A stretch of DNA of 64,000 bases from CAVURS01 sp963834425 (GCA_963834425.1 CAWIBR010000008.1:434001-498000), one strand, 5' to 3'. Shown: positions 31,433-39,762, counted from the stretch's first letter. The notes: generated by a model from the sequence alone, not told the origin. Numbers and translations are program-made.

Positions 31433-31460
31433 TACTATTCCTAGTGACCCGATAGGAATA
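31433..31460 (+). promoter_or_regulatory. Palindromic operator and -10 of the sulfate transport operon
   Basis: TATTCCTA (31436-31443) and TAGGAATA (31453-31460) form perfect 8-bp arms around 9 bp. TACTAT at 31433-31438 could be the -10, so a bound dimer would cover the transcription start. The AT-rich palindrome stands out in this GC-rich DNA. TTCC-TA/TA-GGAA palindromes suit Rrf2-type cysteine/sulfur regulators such as CymR; an Rrf2 gene lies after cysA. The link is inference. Confidence 0.6.
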
Positions 31461-31550
31461 CCCAGTCACACCGTGTATGGGCGGATAGCAACGGCGCACC
31501 CGTCGCACCACGTTCGCTGGACGCCCGTCCACACCAACCAGGAGAAACCG

Positions 31551-32592
31551 ATGAACCCTCGTCCCATTCGGCGCAAAGCAGTCCTCGCCGGGGTGGCCGT
31601 CACGGCCGCCGCGGCCATGGCGCTGTCTGCCTGCGGTAGCTCCTCCGGCGGGTCCTCCGCCGGCGGCAGTGGGAGCTCGCCCAAGGTGCAGCTGTCCCTC
31701 GTCGCGTACTCGGTGCCCCAGGCGGCCTACGTCAAGCTGATCAAGGCCTTCCAGGCCACCCCGGCCGGCAAGAACGTCACCTTCACCCAGTCCTACGGCG
31801 CCTCGGGCGACCAGAGCCGCGCCGTCGCGGCCGGTCTGAAGGCCGACGTCGTCAACTTCGCGCTGAGCCCGGACATCGACCGGCTGGTCAAGGCCAGCCT
31901 GGTCGACGCCAGCTGGGACTCCGGCCCCACCAAGGGCATGGTCACCGACTCCGTCGTCGGCATCGCCACCCGCAAGGGCGACCCCAAGAGCCTCACGACC
32001 TGGGACGACCTGATCAAGCCCGGCATCCAGGTCATCAGCCCCAACCCGTTCACCTCCGGTGGTGCGCGCTGGAACATCATGGCGGCGTACGGCGCGGAGT
32101 CGAACAAGGGCGCGAACGACGCAGCCGGCCTGACCTACCTGGCCAAGCTGTTCAAGAACATCCCGGTCCAGGACGACAGCGCCCGCAAGGCCCTGCAGAC
32201 CTTCACCGGCGGCAAGGGTGACGCCCTGCTCGACTACGAGGACGACCTGATCTTCGCCCAGAAGAACGGCGCCGCCATCGACTACACCATCCCGAGCCCC
32301 GAACATCCTGATCGAGAACCCCATCGCGGTCACGTCGAAGAGCACGCACCCGGTGCAGGCCAAGGCGTTCGTGGACTTCGTCGAGTCGCAGGCCGGTCAG
32401 CAGATCTGGGCCGACAACGGGTTCCGGCCCGTCGTCACGACCGGTGTCACCTCGAACTTCCCGACGCCAGCCGGCCTGTTCACCATCGCCGACCTCGGTG
32501 GCTGGAGCGACGTGACGACGAAGTTCTTCGACCCGCAGAAGGGTGCGCTCGTCGCCATCGAGAAGTCCAAGGGCGTCTCGACCCAGAAGTAA
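31551..32592 (+). CDS. sbp: Sulfate ABC transporter substrate-binding lipoprotein (one frameshift)
   Basis: Captures sulfate (or thiosulfate) outside the membrane for CysTWA. ATG 31551 has AGGAGA upstream. The lipoprotein signal peptide has the lipobox LSAC at residues about 24-27, followed by a Gly/Ser linker. Family motifs are LVAYSVPQAAYVKLIKAFQ, QSYGASGDQSRAVAAGLKAD, VISPNPFTSGGARWNIMAAY and LLDYEDDLIFAQKNG. One shift at the CCCC of 32297-32300 (length 3n+1) moves NILIENPIAVTSKSTHPVQA to another frame; removing one C restores a normal protein. Confidence 0.95.
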
Positions 32593-32671
32593 CCCCGGCG
32601 CACCGATAGCAAGCTTGAGGAAGCTGATAGAGGCACGGACCCCACGTCGTGCCACACAACGAAGGAACACC

Positions 32672-33578
32672 ATGACAACTCCAGTCACGGCGCCACCCTC
32701 GGGTGACGTGCTGGATCCCTCGGAGGGCTCGCCGGCCGGCAACGGCCGGCGAGCAGCGGCCGGCGGCGGCGATCGCCGCTCCGGCCGCAACCCGCTCTTC
32801 CGAGCCGGTCCCAGCATCGGCCTCGGTATGGCGGTGATCTACCTCTCCCTGATCGTGCTCTTCCCGCTCGCCGCTGTCGTGTGGACCGGCGCGAAGGTCG
32901 GTCCCGCAGACGTTCTGGGACTACGTCAGCTCCCCGGACGCCAAGTCGGCGCTGATCCTGACCATCAGCATCGCCGTCATCACCACGCTCATCAACTGCG
33001 TGATGGGCACCCTGATCGCCTGGGTCCTGGTGCGGGACAGGTTCTTCGGCCGGTCGGCGATCGACGCGATCATCGATCTCCCGCTCGTCCTCCCGACGAT
33101 CGTGGCGGGCATCGTCCTGCTGGGTCTCTACGGCACGCAGAGCCCGATCCACGTCGACCTGGCCTACCGGCGTCTGGGTGTCGGGCTGGCCTTGCTGTTC
33201 GTGACCATGCCGTTCGTGGTGCGGACCGTCCAGCCGGTGCTGGGTGAGCTGGACCGGGACATGGAGAAGGCCGCGGCCTCGCTCGGTGCCGGACCCTGGC
33301 TGACCTTCCGCCGGGTGATCCTGCCCAACATCGCTCCGGCCATCGCGGCCGGCGCGGCCCTGGCCTTCACCCGGGCGATCGCCGAGTTCGGCGCCACGGT
33401 GCTGATCTCGGGCAACATCCCGCTCAAGACCCAGGTGGCGTCGGTGCAGATCTACGGACAGATCGAGAGCGACAACGTCGCCGCCGCCGCGGCCGTGTCC
33501 ACGGTGCTCCTCGCAGTCGCGTTCGTCGTCCTGCTGCTGATGAGCCTGGTCCAGCGCTGGGCCGGTCGTCGTGGCTAG
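32672..33578 (+). CDS. cysT: Sulfate ABC transporter permease CysT (one frameshift)
   Basis: Membrane subunit of the sulfate importer. ATG 32672 has GAAGGA upstream and a 45-residue Gly/Pro-rich cytoplasmic N-terminus, then the first helix GMAVIYLSLIVLFPLAAVVW. A shift near 32910 (GGTCCCGCAG, one extra base) precedes TFWDYVSSPDAKSALILTI; the rest is continuous, with the coupling EAA loop EKAAASLGAGPWLTFRRVIL and IAEFGATVLISGNIP. Its end overlaps cysW by 8 bp. Confidence 0.95.
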
Positions 33579-34410
33579 CGCCACGAAGCCGCCGCTGCTG
33601 GAGGTCGGCAGCTCGCGGAAGTCCCGAGATCCTCCTGCGGGTCGTCGCACTGACCTACCTCGCTCGCCCTGCTGGGCCTGCCCGCTCGTGCTGATCCTGT
33701 GGCGCACCTTCGAAAACGGCCTCGGACCGGTCTGGACGGCGCTCACGCAACCGGCCGCCGTGCACGCCCTGAAGGTGACCCTCGAGGTCGCGATCTCGGC
33801 CGTCATCCTGAACACGATCTTCGGGATCGGGGCCTCACTGCTGATCGTGCGCCATCGGTTCAAGGGCCGTCGGATCTTCAACGCCCTGATCGACCTGCCA
33901 ATCGCGGTCTCGCCGGTTGTCGTCGGTCTCGCGCTGATCCTGGTCTACGGGAAGTTCACCACGGTCGGTGGCTGGCTCGAGGACCATGGCATCCAGATCA
34001 TCTTCAGCCTCCCGGGCATGGTGATCGCCACGTGCTTCGTCTCTCTGCCCCTCGTCGTACGAGCCATCGTTCCGGTGTTGGAAGAGATGGGCGACGAGCA
34101 GGAGCAGGCGGCGAAAACCCTTGGTGCCACTGCGATCCAGACCTTCCGGCGGATCACCCTGCCCTCGATCAGCGGAGCCCTCGCCTACGGCATCGTGCTC
34201 TGTCTGGCTCGAGCGATCGGTGAGTTCGGCGCGGTCGCGGTCGTGTCCGGCCAGCTGGTCGGTCAGACCCAGACACTGCCGCTCTACGTCGAAGAGCGGT
34301 TCGAGAACTTCGACCAGACGTCGGCGTTCGTGGTCTCCACCCTGCTCGCGATCATCGCGGGCGCTGCCCTCCTTCTCTCCAAGTTCTTGCGTCCCAAGGA
34401 GTCCCGCTGA
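33571..34410 (+). CDS. cysW: Sulfate ABC transporter permease CysW (two compensating frameshifts)
   Basis: Second membrane subunit. GTG 33571 overlaps the cysT stop. Residues about 18-32 read as a charged non-membrane stretch, but another frame gives the expected helix (EILLRVVALTYLA), so two shifts near 33626 and 33665 cancel. The rest is normal: LVLILWRTFENGLGPVWTAL, FNALIDLPIAVSPVVVGLAL, the EAA loop EQAAKTLGATAIQTFRRITL and AIGEFGAVAVVSGQLVGQT. It ends in a TGATG overlap with cysA. Confidence 0.95.
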   Translation: MASATKPPLLEVGSSRKSRDPPAGRRTDLPRSPCWACPLVLILWRTFENGLGPVWTALTQPAAVHALKVTLEVAISAVILNTIFGIGASLLIVRHRFKGRRIFNALIDLPIAVSPVVVGLALILVYGKFTTVGGWLEDHGIQIIFSLPGMVIATCFVSLPLVVRAIVPVLEEMGDEQEQAAKTLGATAIQTFRRITLPSISGALAYGIVLCLARAIGEFGAVAVVSGQLVGQTQTLPLYVEERFENFDQTSAFVVSTLLAIIAGAALLLSKFLRPKESR

Positions 34411-35375
34411 TGGCTATCGCGGTCCGTAACATCTCCAAGTCCTTCGGCACCACCCCGGTGCTCGAGGACATCAACCTCGACGTGACCTCGGGCGCGCTGA
34501 CCGCGCTGCTCGGGCCGAGCGGTGGTGGCAAGTCCACGTTGCTGCGGATCATCGCCGGGCTCGAGACCCCCGATGTCGGAACCGTCAGCATCCTGGGTCA
34601 GGAGTCGACCCACCTGCCGCCGCAGCGGCGCAACGTCGGCTTCGTCTTCCAGCACTACGCGGCGTTCAAGCACCTGAGCGTCTATCGCAACGTGGCCTTC
34701 GGCATGGAGGTGCGCAAGCGCAGCAAGGAAGACATCCGCAAGCGCGTGATGGAGCTGCTCGAGCTCGTCCACCTGGACCAGTTCGCCGACCGGCTGCCCT
34801 CGCAGCTGTCCGGCGGTCAACGGCAGCGCATGGCGTTGGCCCGGGCGCTGGCGGTCGAGCCGGACGTCCTGCTGCTGGACGAGCCATTCGGCGCGCTGGA
34901 CGCCCAGGTGCGCAAGGAGCTGCGCGCGTGGCTTCGGCGGCTGCACGACGAGGTCCATGTGACAACGGTTTTCGTCACTCACGACCAGGAGGAGGCCATC
35001 GAGATCTCCGACGACGTGGTGGTGCTGGCCGGCGGCAAGATCATCCAGTCCGGCGCGCCTGCCGCGCTCTACGACCACCCGAAGGACGAGTTCGTGATGC
35101 GCTTCCTCGGGCCGGTCACCCAGCTCGGCAACCAGCTGGTGCGGCCGCACGACCTGGAGGTGTCGGTGGAGGACCTGCCGGGCTCCACGCCAGCGACCGT
35201 CCGGCGGATCGTCAAGCTGGGCTTCGAGGTGCGCGTGGACCTGCAGGAGCAGTCCGGACAGGAGCTGTCCGTGCAGCTGACCCGGGCGTCATCGGCGCAG
35301 CTCGACCTCGCGCCGGGCCGCGAGGTGTTCGTGCGGCTGACCGCGGGCGCCCGCGCCCTGCAGCTGGCCGGGTGA
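34410..35375 (+). CDS. cysA: Sulfate ABC transporter ATP-binding protein CysA
   Basis: ATPase driving sulfate import, 321 aa, intact. Walker A LLGPSGGGKSTLLRIIAG near residue 32, Q-loop FVFQHYAAFKHLSVYRNVAF, signature LSGGQRQRMALARAL near 133, Walker B LLLDEPFGALDAQVRKELRA, and H-loop FVTHDQEEAIEISDDV. The C-terminal TOBE-like region begins VRPHDLEVSVEDLPG. It is the last gene of the sbp-cysTWA operon and is followed by a hairpin. Confidence 0.97.
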   Translation: MAIAVRNISKSFGTTPVLEDINLDVTSGALTALLGPSGGGKSTLLRIIAGLETPDVGTVSILGQESTHLPPQRRNVGFVFQHYAAFKHLSVYRNVAFGMEVRKRSKEDIRKRVMELLELVHLDQFADRLPSQLSGGQRQRMALARALAVEPDVLLLDEPFGALDAQVRKELRAWLRRLHDEVHVTTVFVTHDQEEAIEISDDVVVLAGGKIIQSGAPAALYDHPKDEFVMRFLGPVTQLGNQLVRPHDLEVSVEDLPGSTPATVRRIVKLGFEVRVDLQEQSGQELSVQLTRASSAQLDLAPGREVFVRLTAGARALQLAG

Positions 35376-35419
35376 AGACTGCGGCCGGGGTCTGACCACA
35401 CGACCCGGCCGCGCCAGAC

Positions 35420-35460
35420 GACTGGCCCGCACCGCAACGAGGGCGCGTTGCGGGCCAGTC
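35420..35460 (+). terminator. Hairpin after cysA
   Basis: Perfect 12-bp arms GACTGGCCCGCA (35420-35431) and its complement (35449-35460) enclose 17 nt that can re-pair internally (CCGCAAC/GTTGCGG). It lies 45 bp after the cysA stop and before the Rrf2 gene. Confidence 0.65.
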
Positions 35461-35549
35461 GCTCCCTGGGTTGGCCTCCGCTTCCCTCTACGGTCCCGTC
35501 TGGTGTTCCCTGACCGTTTTTGCGCGGTCCAGGTGCCAGGATGTGCCGC

Positions 35550-36044
35550 GTGGACATCCCCGCGAAGTCGGACTACGCCGTCCGCGCCATGCTGGCGCTC
35601 GCCGAGCTGACGTCCGATGACGCAGCCCCGCAGAACCGCGAGGCCGGAGCTGACCACCTGGCCACGGTGGAACAGCTGGCCGACGTGCAGGGCCTGCCGC
35701 GCAAGTTCCTCGAGGCCATCCTGCGTGACTTGCGCCGAGCCGGGCTCGTCCGCACCCGGCGGGGCGCACGCGGCGGGTACACCCTCGCCTTGCCCGCGAA
35801 CGAGATCACGATCGGGATGATCCTGCGGGCCGTCGACGGTCCTCTCGCCGAGGTGCGCGGGCTGCGCCCGCACGAGACCAGCTATGTCGGGGCGGCCGAG
35901 CATCTGCCGACGCTCTGGGTCGCCGTGCGGTCAGCGCTGCGCGACGTCCTGGACACCACCACGCTGGACCAGCTGCGCTCCGGCCGGCTCTCCGCCCGCG
36001 TTCGCCGGTTGGCCGAGGCCCCCGACGCGTGGGAGAGCCGCTGA
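35550..36044 (+). CDS. Rrf2-family transcriptional regulator, cysteine-free
   Basis: Winged-helix dimer of 164 aa. The N-terminus DIPAKSDYAVRAMLALAEL, LADVQGLPRKFLEAILRDLR (recognition helix) and TRRGARGGYTLALP (wing) are diagnostic. No cysteine occurs after the chosen start, so it is not an iron-sulfur type like IscR or NsrR but resembles CymR-type sulfur regulators. GTG 35550 was chosen because AGGA lies 8 nt upstream; ATG 35541 is an alternative adding MCR. Its position after cysA suggests it binds the palindrome at 31436-31460. Confidence 0.9.
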   Translation: MDIPAKSDYAVRAMLALAELTSDDAAPQNREAGADHLATVEQLADVQGLPRKFLEAILRDLRRAGLVRTRRGARGGYTLALPANEITIGMILRAVDGPLAEVRGLRPHETSYVGAAEHLPTLWVAVRSALRDVLDTTTLDQLRSGRLSARVRRLAEAPDAWESR

Positions 36045-36053
36045 CGGCCCCGC

Positions 36054-36085
36054 CGATGAGCAGCCGATGAGCAGCCGATGAGCAC
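36054..36085 (+). repeat. Three 11-bp direct repeats containing ATG
   Basis: CCGATGAGCAG at 36054-36064 and 36065-36075, and CCGATGAGCA again at 36076-36085. The three ATGs (36056, 36067, 36078) are in three different frames; only the last starts the VOC protein. Slippage during replication is a likely origin. Confidence 0.8.
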
Positions 36086-36881
36086 CGTGGCCCGGATGAT
36101 GCCGCGGATAACGCCGTGGATCGATGCCTTCGTGGACGTGCCGCCGGCGGCGGCCGAGCAGTTCCGGGAGTTCTGGTCGGCGGTGACCGGCTGGCCCGAG
36201 TCCACGGCGCGCGGCGAACGGGGGCAGTTTCGCAGCTTGCTGCCTGATGCGGGTCGCGCCTACCTGCGGGTGCAGGAGCTCGATGGGCCGCCGCGCGTGC
36301 ACCTGGACCTGGTCTGTCCAGGGGAGGAGTCGGCCCTGGACGTCGAGGCCGAGCGGCTCGGCCGGCTCGGCGCCCGGTCCGTGGACTCCCTCGACGGCGT
36401 GCGGATCTTGGCGTCCCCGGCCGGCCAGATCTTCTGCCTGGTTCGCGACGACGAACCCCGGTCGGCGGTCGATCCGGAGGAGCGGGCCCGGGTCTGGCCG
36501 GACGGGCACCGCAGCCGATTGACCCAGCTCTGCCTGGACGTGCCGCCAGCGGCGTACGACGCGGAGCTGGCCTTCTGGGCTGCGGCGACCGGCTGGGCCG
36601 CCAGCCCGACGCAGTACCCCGAGTACACCTACCTGACGCCCCCCGCATCGACCGTCGGGGGACCGGGCGGTAGCGCGCCGCTCGTCCTGCTGCTGCAACG
36701 GCTGGCCCGCGCTGAGGACGTGGTGGGTGCTCATCTCGACCTGGGCAGCACCGATGTCCCCGCGGAAGTCCGGCGGCTACTGGCCCTCGGAGCGGTCGAT
36801 GTCGGCGGGCGCGGGAGCTGGCACGTGCTGCAGGACCCGGTCGTCGGGCTGCCGTTCTGCGTCACCATCTCGCCGCCCTGA
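36078..36881 (+). CDS. Tandem VOC-domain (glyoxalase/bleomycin-resistance fold) protein
   Basis: 267 aa, intact, with two VOC modules: residues about 10-120 (PWIDAFVDVPPAAAEQFREF to GQIFCLVRDDEP) and about 145-265 (RLTQLCLDVPPAAYDAELAF to VVGLPFCVTISPP). Such proteins bind small molecules or metal in a cleft between the modules; substrate unknown. It lies 34 bp after the Rrf2 gene in the same direction. Start chosen at the third of three repeated ATGs, the only one in frame. Confidence 0.88.
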   Translation: MSTVARMMPRITPWIDAFVDVPPAAAEQFREFWSAVTGWPESTARGERGQFRSLLPDAGRAYLRVQELDGPPRVHLDLVCPGEESALDVEAERLGRLGARSVDSLDGVRILASPAGQIFCLVRDDEPRSAVDPEERARVWPDGHRSRLTQLCLDVPPAAYDAELAFWAAATGWAASPTQYPEYTYLTPPASTVGGPGGSAPLVLLLQRLARAEDVVGAHLDLGSTDVPAEVRRLLALGAVDVGGRGSWHVLQDPVVGLPFCVTISPP

Positions 36882-36917
36882 CGGTCGGGCGCGGGTGGCT
36901 TCGGCTGACCGTCCGCG

Positions 36918-36981
36918 AGATCAATGTCTGAAGGTTGATCTGATGATATCAATCATCTAGAGTTGATCTATCGAGATCAAC
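36918..36981 (+). promoter_or_regulatory. Operator cluster and promoter of the SatD-like gene
   Basis: AGATCAA (36918-36924) and TTGATCT (36935-36941) are inverted with a 10-bp spacer; GTTGATCT (36962-36969) and AGATCAAC (36974-36981) are perfect 8-bp arms with a 4-bp spacer. TTGATC (36935-36940) and TAGAGT (36958-36963) make a -35/-10 pair with 17-bp spacing, so the half-sites overlap the -35 and the start region. The AT-rich block differs sharply from its surroundings. Autoregulation by the HTH protein encoded next is inferred. Confidence 0.65.
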
Positions 36982-37004
36982 GTCCAGTGACTGATCGGAC
37001 CCCC

Positions 37005-37610
37005 ATGTACGTCGTGACCGCGGACCAGAAGTCCAGCCGGACCCGCGCCGACGAGGTTCCGGCCCTCCTGCGGTCGCTCCGCGAGATGGCCGAGTCCGGG
37101 CAGCCGGGGCCGGTGCGTCCCTTCGAACGGACGGCCGGTGATGAGGTCCAGGCCCTCTTCGCCGCTCCCGAAGCGGTCGTCGATGCCGTCGTCGAGCTCC
37201 TTCGACGGGGCAACTGGTGGATCGGCATCGGCATCGGTGCCGTGCATCAGCCACTCCCCAGGACGGCTCGAGCCGGCCGCGGCCCGGCCTACGTCGCGGC
37301 CCGAGCGGCGGTCGAGTCGGCCAAGACCACGGCGGCCGGCCTCTGCATCGCAGGTCCACCCGAAGCCGCACGAGCCGAGGCCGCGGCCTGGTTGCTAGCA
37401 GCCCTGCTCTCACGCCGTACGTCCGAAGGCTGGGAGGTCGTCGGCCTGATGGTCGGTGGCGCCCGGCAGGTCGACGTCGCCCACCGGGTCGGAATCAGCC
37501 CGCAGGCCGTGAGCCGTCGGTTGCGGGTGGCAGGGTGGGCTGAGGAACAACGGGGCCGGGATCTGCTCGGCTGGCTGTTGGCTCAGGCCGACCAGGCCGA
37601 CCAGCGATAG
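37005..37610 (+). CDS. SatD-family-like protein with C-terminal helix-turn-helix
   Basis: 201 aa, intact. The N-terminal part (YVVTADQKSSRTRADEVPAL, FERTAGDEVQALFAAPEAVV, WWIGIGIGAVHQPLPRTARA) resembles the SatD family, with a nucleotide-cyclase-like fold pattern; the C-terminus carries a HTH (GGARQVDVAHRVGISPQAVS-RRLRVAGW). Function unknown. ATG 37005 was chosen; the frame is open from TTG 36963, but that lies in the promoter palindrome. A membrane protein follows 11 bp downstream, so the pair probably forms an operon controlled by the upstream half-sites. Confidence 0.75.
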   Translation: MYVVTADQKSSRTRADEVPALLRSLREMAESGQPGPVRPFERTAGDEVQALFAAPEAVVDAVVELLRRGNWWIGIGIGAVHQPLPRTARAGRGPAYVAARAAVESAKTTAAGLCIAGPPEAARAEAAAWLLAALLSRRTSEGWEVVGLMVGGARQVDVAHRVGISPQAVSRRLRVAGWAEEQRGRDLLGWLLAQADQADQR

Positions 37611-37621
37611 GAGGAGCCGGG

Positions 37622-38191
37622 GTGATCGCCGCTGTCCTGTTGGGTCTGTCCACGGCGCTGTCCGTGCTTTTCCTCGGCCTGCGGAGCACTCGGCTCCCGC
37701 GGTGGGTCCCTGTCGGTGCGGTGACCCTGCTGATGGCCGGGGCCGGACTGGCGACGGCCCTGGGCTCGCACCTGACTGGCCGACCGCACGCGGCGTTCGT
37801 GGTCGTGGGGCTCGTGGGAGCCGCCGTCGCCGGCAGCCAGCTGACCTCGGTGGTCTTCGAGGCGATCGACGGATCCGAGCGAGGTGTCGAGCGCGGCTCG
37901 GCCGACGCCGCCCTGCTCGACGCCGACACAGATCTGCGCTCGGCCGGCCTGGTGCTCCGGGGCGGCGCCTGGATCGGTGTCCTGGAACGCCTCGCCGTCT
38001 TCGCGGCCCTGGTCGCCCGCTGGCCGGAGGGGATCGCGATCGTGCTCGCCGTCAAGGGCCTGGGCCGCTACCCGGAGCTGCGCTCCGGGACGAACCCCAG
38101 CCTGGCCGAGCGGTTCATCATCGGCACCCTGGTGAGCGTGCTCTGGGCCGGGTTGTGCGCCTACGCGGCCAGCGGTCCGGCCCTGGGCTAG
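37622..38191 (+). CDS. Conserved multi-pass membrane protein paired with the SatD-like protein
   Basis: 189 aa, intact. GTG 37622 has AGGAGG 9-14 nt upstream. About four to five helices: residues 1-20, 27-47, 60-80, 118-135 and 165-183 (TLVSVLWAGLCAYAASG). Between them lies a soluble stretch SERGVERGSADAALLDAD and a conserved-looking KGLGRYPELRSGTNPSLAER. No transporter or enzyme motif is recognised. Coupling to the HTH gene suggests a regulated membrane function. Confidence 0.7.
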   Translation: MIAAVLLGLSTALSVLFLGLRSTRLPRWVPVGAVTLLMAGAGLATALGSHLTGRPHAAFVVVGLVGAAVAGSQLTSVVFEAIDGSERGVERGSADAALLDADTDLRSAGLVLRGGAWIGVLERLAVFAALVARWPEGIAIVLAVKGLGRYPELRSGTNPSLAERFIIGTLVSVLWAGLCAYAASGPALG

Positions 38192-38219
38192 GTATCTGGC
38201 ACACTGGACCGCTGTACCC

Positions 38220-38249
38220 GTCAGGTTCGGCCCTCTCTCCGGGCCTGAC
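38220..38249 (+). promoter_or_regulatory. Possible rpsP leader hairpin
   Basis: In the 140-bp gap before rpsP, GGCCC/GGGCC with a 7-nt loop is extended by GTCA/TGAC across a bulge. It could be a leader structure or an upstream terminator. No clear -35/-10 pair is seen in the gap. Confidence 0.3.
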
Positions 38250-38331
38250 GTGTCCATGCAGCCGGCACGCCCGTGTCCCCACCCGGGCCGAAGCGGCTCA
38301 ACCCCACGCAGAAGCAGGAGTCACCACACCC

Positions 38332-38897
38332 GTGGCCGTCAAGATCCGTCTCAAGCGACTCGGCAAGATCCGAGCGCCGCACTACCGCATCGTTGTCGCC
38401 GACTCGCGCACCAAGCGCGATGGCCGGGCGATCGAGGAGATCGGCCTCTACCAGCCGACCCAGGAGCCCTCGCTCATCGAGATCGACTCCGAGCGCGCGC
38501 TCTACTGGCTCGGCGTCGGCGCGCAGCCGACCGAGCAGGTGCTCGCGCTGCTGAAGATCACTGGCGACTGGCAGAAGCACAAGGGCCTGCCGGGCCAGGA
38601 GGGCACGCTGCGCCTGGCCGAGCCCAAGGCCGACAAGAAGGCCGTCTTCGAGGCCGCCGCCAAGGAAGGCGACTCCGGGTCGTCGGCCAAGGACGGCGCC
38701 ACCACGCCCAAGAAGCGGGCGGCCAAGGCCGAGCCGGCTGCCGACGCCGAGGCTGCTCCCGCCGAGGCCGCTCCGGCCGAGACCGCTTCCGCCGAGGCTG
38801 CTGCCGCGCCGAGGCTGCTCCGGCCGAGGCTGCTCCCGCCGAGAGCGCGGACGTCCCGGCCGCCGAGTCGTCCTCGGACGAGAAGGCCGAGGCCTGA
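38332..38897 (+). CDS. rpsP: 30S ribosomal protein S16 with acidic Ala/Glu tail (frameshifted in tail)
   Basis: Small-subunit assembly protein. GTG 38332 begins AVKIRLKRLGKIRAPHYRIV; the core runs through RDGRAIEEIGLYQPTQEP to EQVLALLKITGDWQKHKGLP (about 100 aa). A long extension rich in Ala, Glu, Pro and Lys follows (APAEAAPAETASAEAAA), coded by near-identical units. The frame changes near 38810 in these repeats and the reading ends SSSDEKAEA at 38897; length is 3n+2. Tails of this kind occur on actinobacterial S16. AGGAG lies 12 nt before the start. Confidence 0.95.
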
Positions 38898-38900
38898 GCC

Positions 38901-39143
38901 GTGCTCGAGGAAGCCCTCGAGCACCTCGTGCGCGGCATCGTCGAACATCCCGACGATGTCGTCGTGCGGCGCAAGACCCTTCGCCGGGGGGACCTGCTCG
39001 AGGTGCGCGTGCATCCGGAGGACCTCGGGCGCGTCATCGGCCGCTCCGGCCGCACCGCGAGCGCGCTGCGCACGGTCATCGGTGCGCTGTCCGGGGGGCC
39101 GAGCATGCGGATCGACATCGTGGACACGGATCGCCAGCGCTGA
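38901..39143 (+). CDS. khpA: KH-domain RNA-binding protein KhpA
   Basis: 80 aa, intact, single KH domain: LEEALEHLVRGIVEHPDDV then the GxxG loop GRVIGRSGRTASALRTVI. KhpA-type proteins bind RNA and, with KhpB, affect cell division and small-RNA function in Gram-positives. It always lies between rpsP and rimM in actinobacteria. GTG start 3 bp after rpsP. Confidence 0.95.
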   Translation: MLEEALEHLVRGIVEHPDDVVVRRKTLRRGDLLEVRVHPEDLGRVIGRSGRTASALRTVIGALSGGPSMRIDIVDTDRQR

Positions 39144-39171
39144 CCCAGCGCTGGTCGGGATAGCTGCCAGC

Positions 39172-39762
39172 ATGACCCGCCTGACCGAACTCGTGGTGGC
39201 CCGGATCGGGCGACCCCAGGGCCTGCGCGGCGAGGTGAGCATCGAGGTGCGCACCGACGACCCGGCAGCCCGGTTCGTCGTCGGGGCCGCGCTGCGCACC
39301 GACCCGGCCTCCGCCGGGCCACTGACGCTGTCCTCGGTCCGCGACCAGTCCGGGCGGACCATCCTCGGATTTGCGAGCGTGACCGACCGCACCGCGGCCG
39401 AGGGCCTGCGCGGAGTCTTGCTGGTCGTCGACGTCGACCTCGACGCCGACCCGTCCTCCAGCGCGGACGGATCGGGGACCACCGACGAGTGGTACGACGA
39501 GCAGCTCGTCGGCCTGGTGGCTGTCGGCACCGACGACCGCCGGCTGGGCGTCGTCGCCCGGGTCGACCACGGCCCGGCGCAGGACCTGCTGGTCATCCAC
39601 CCGGCGACCGGCGACGAGGTCCTCGTGCCGTTCGTCGCCGCCCTCGTCCCGGTCGTCGACGTCCCCGGCGGCCGCGTCGTCATCGACCCTCCGGGCGGCC
39701 TGTTCGCGGATCCAGATCTGCAGGATCCGGCTTTTCAGGACGCAGAGTTCGAGGACCGTTGA
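39172..39762 (+). CDS. rimM: Ribosome maturation factor RimM
   Basis: Binds S19 during 30S assembly. 196 aa, intact. N-terminal barrel LVVARIGRPQGLRGEVSIEV, then LRGVLLVVDVDLDAD; PRC-barrel domain WYDEQLVGLVAVGTDDRRLG, QDLLVIHPATGDEVLVPFV and VVDVPGGRVVIDPPGGLF. It ends with a Asp/Glu/Gln-rich tail and overlaps trmD by TGATG. Confidence 0.96.
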   Translation: MTRLTELVVARIGRPQGLRGEVSIEVRTDDPAARFVVGAALRTDPASAGPLTLSSVRDQSGRTILGFASVTDRTAAEGLRGVLLVVDVDLDADPSSSADGSGTTDEWYDEQLVGLVAVGTDDRRLGVVARVDHGPAQDLLVIHPATGDEVLVPFVAALVPVVDVPGGRVVIDPPGGLFADPDLQDPAFQDAEFEDR

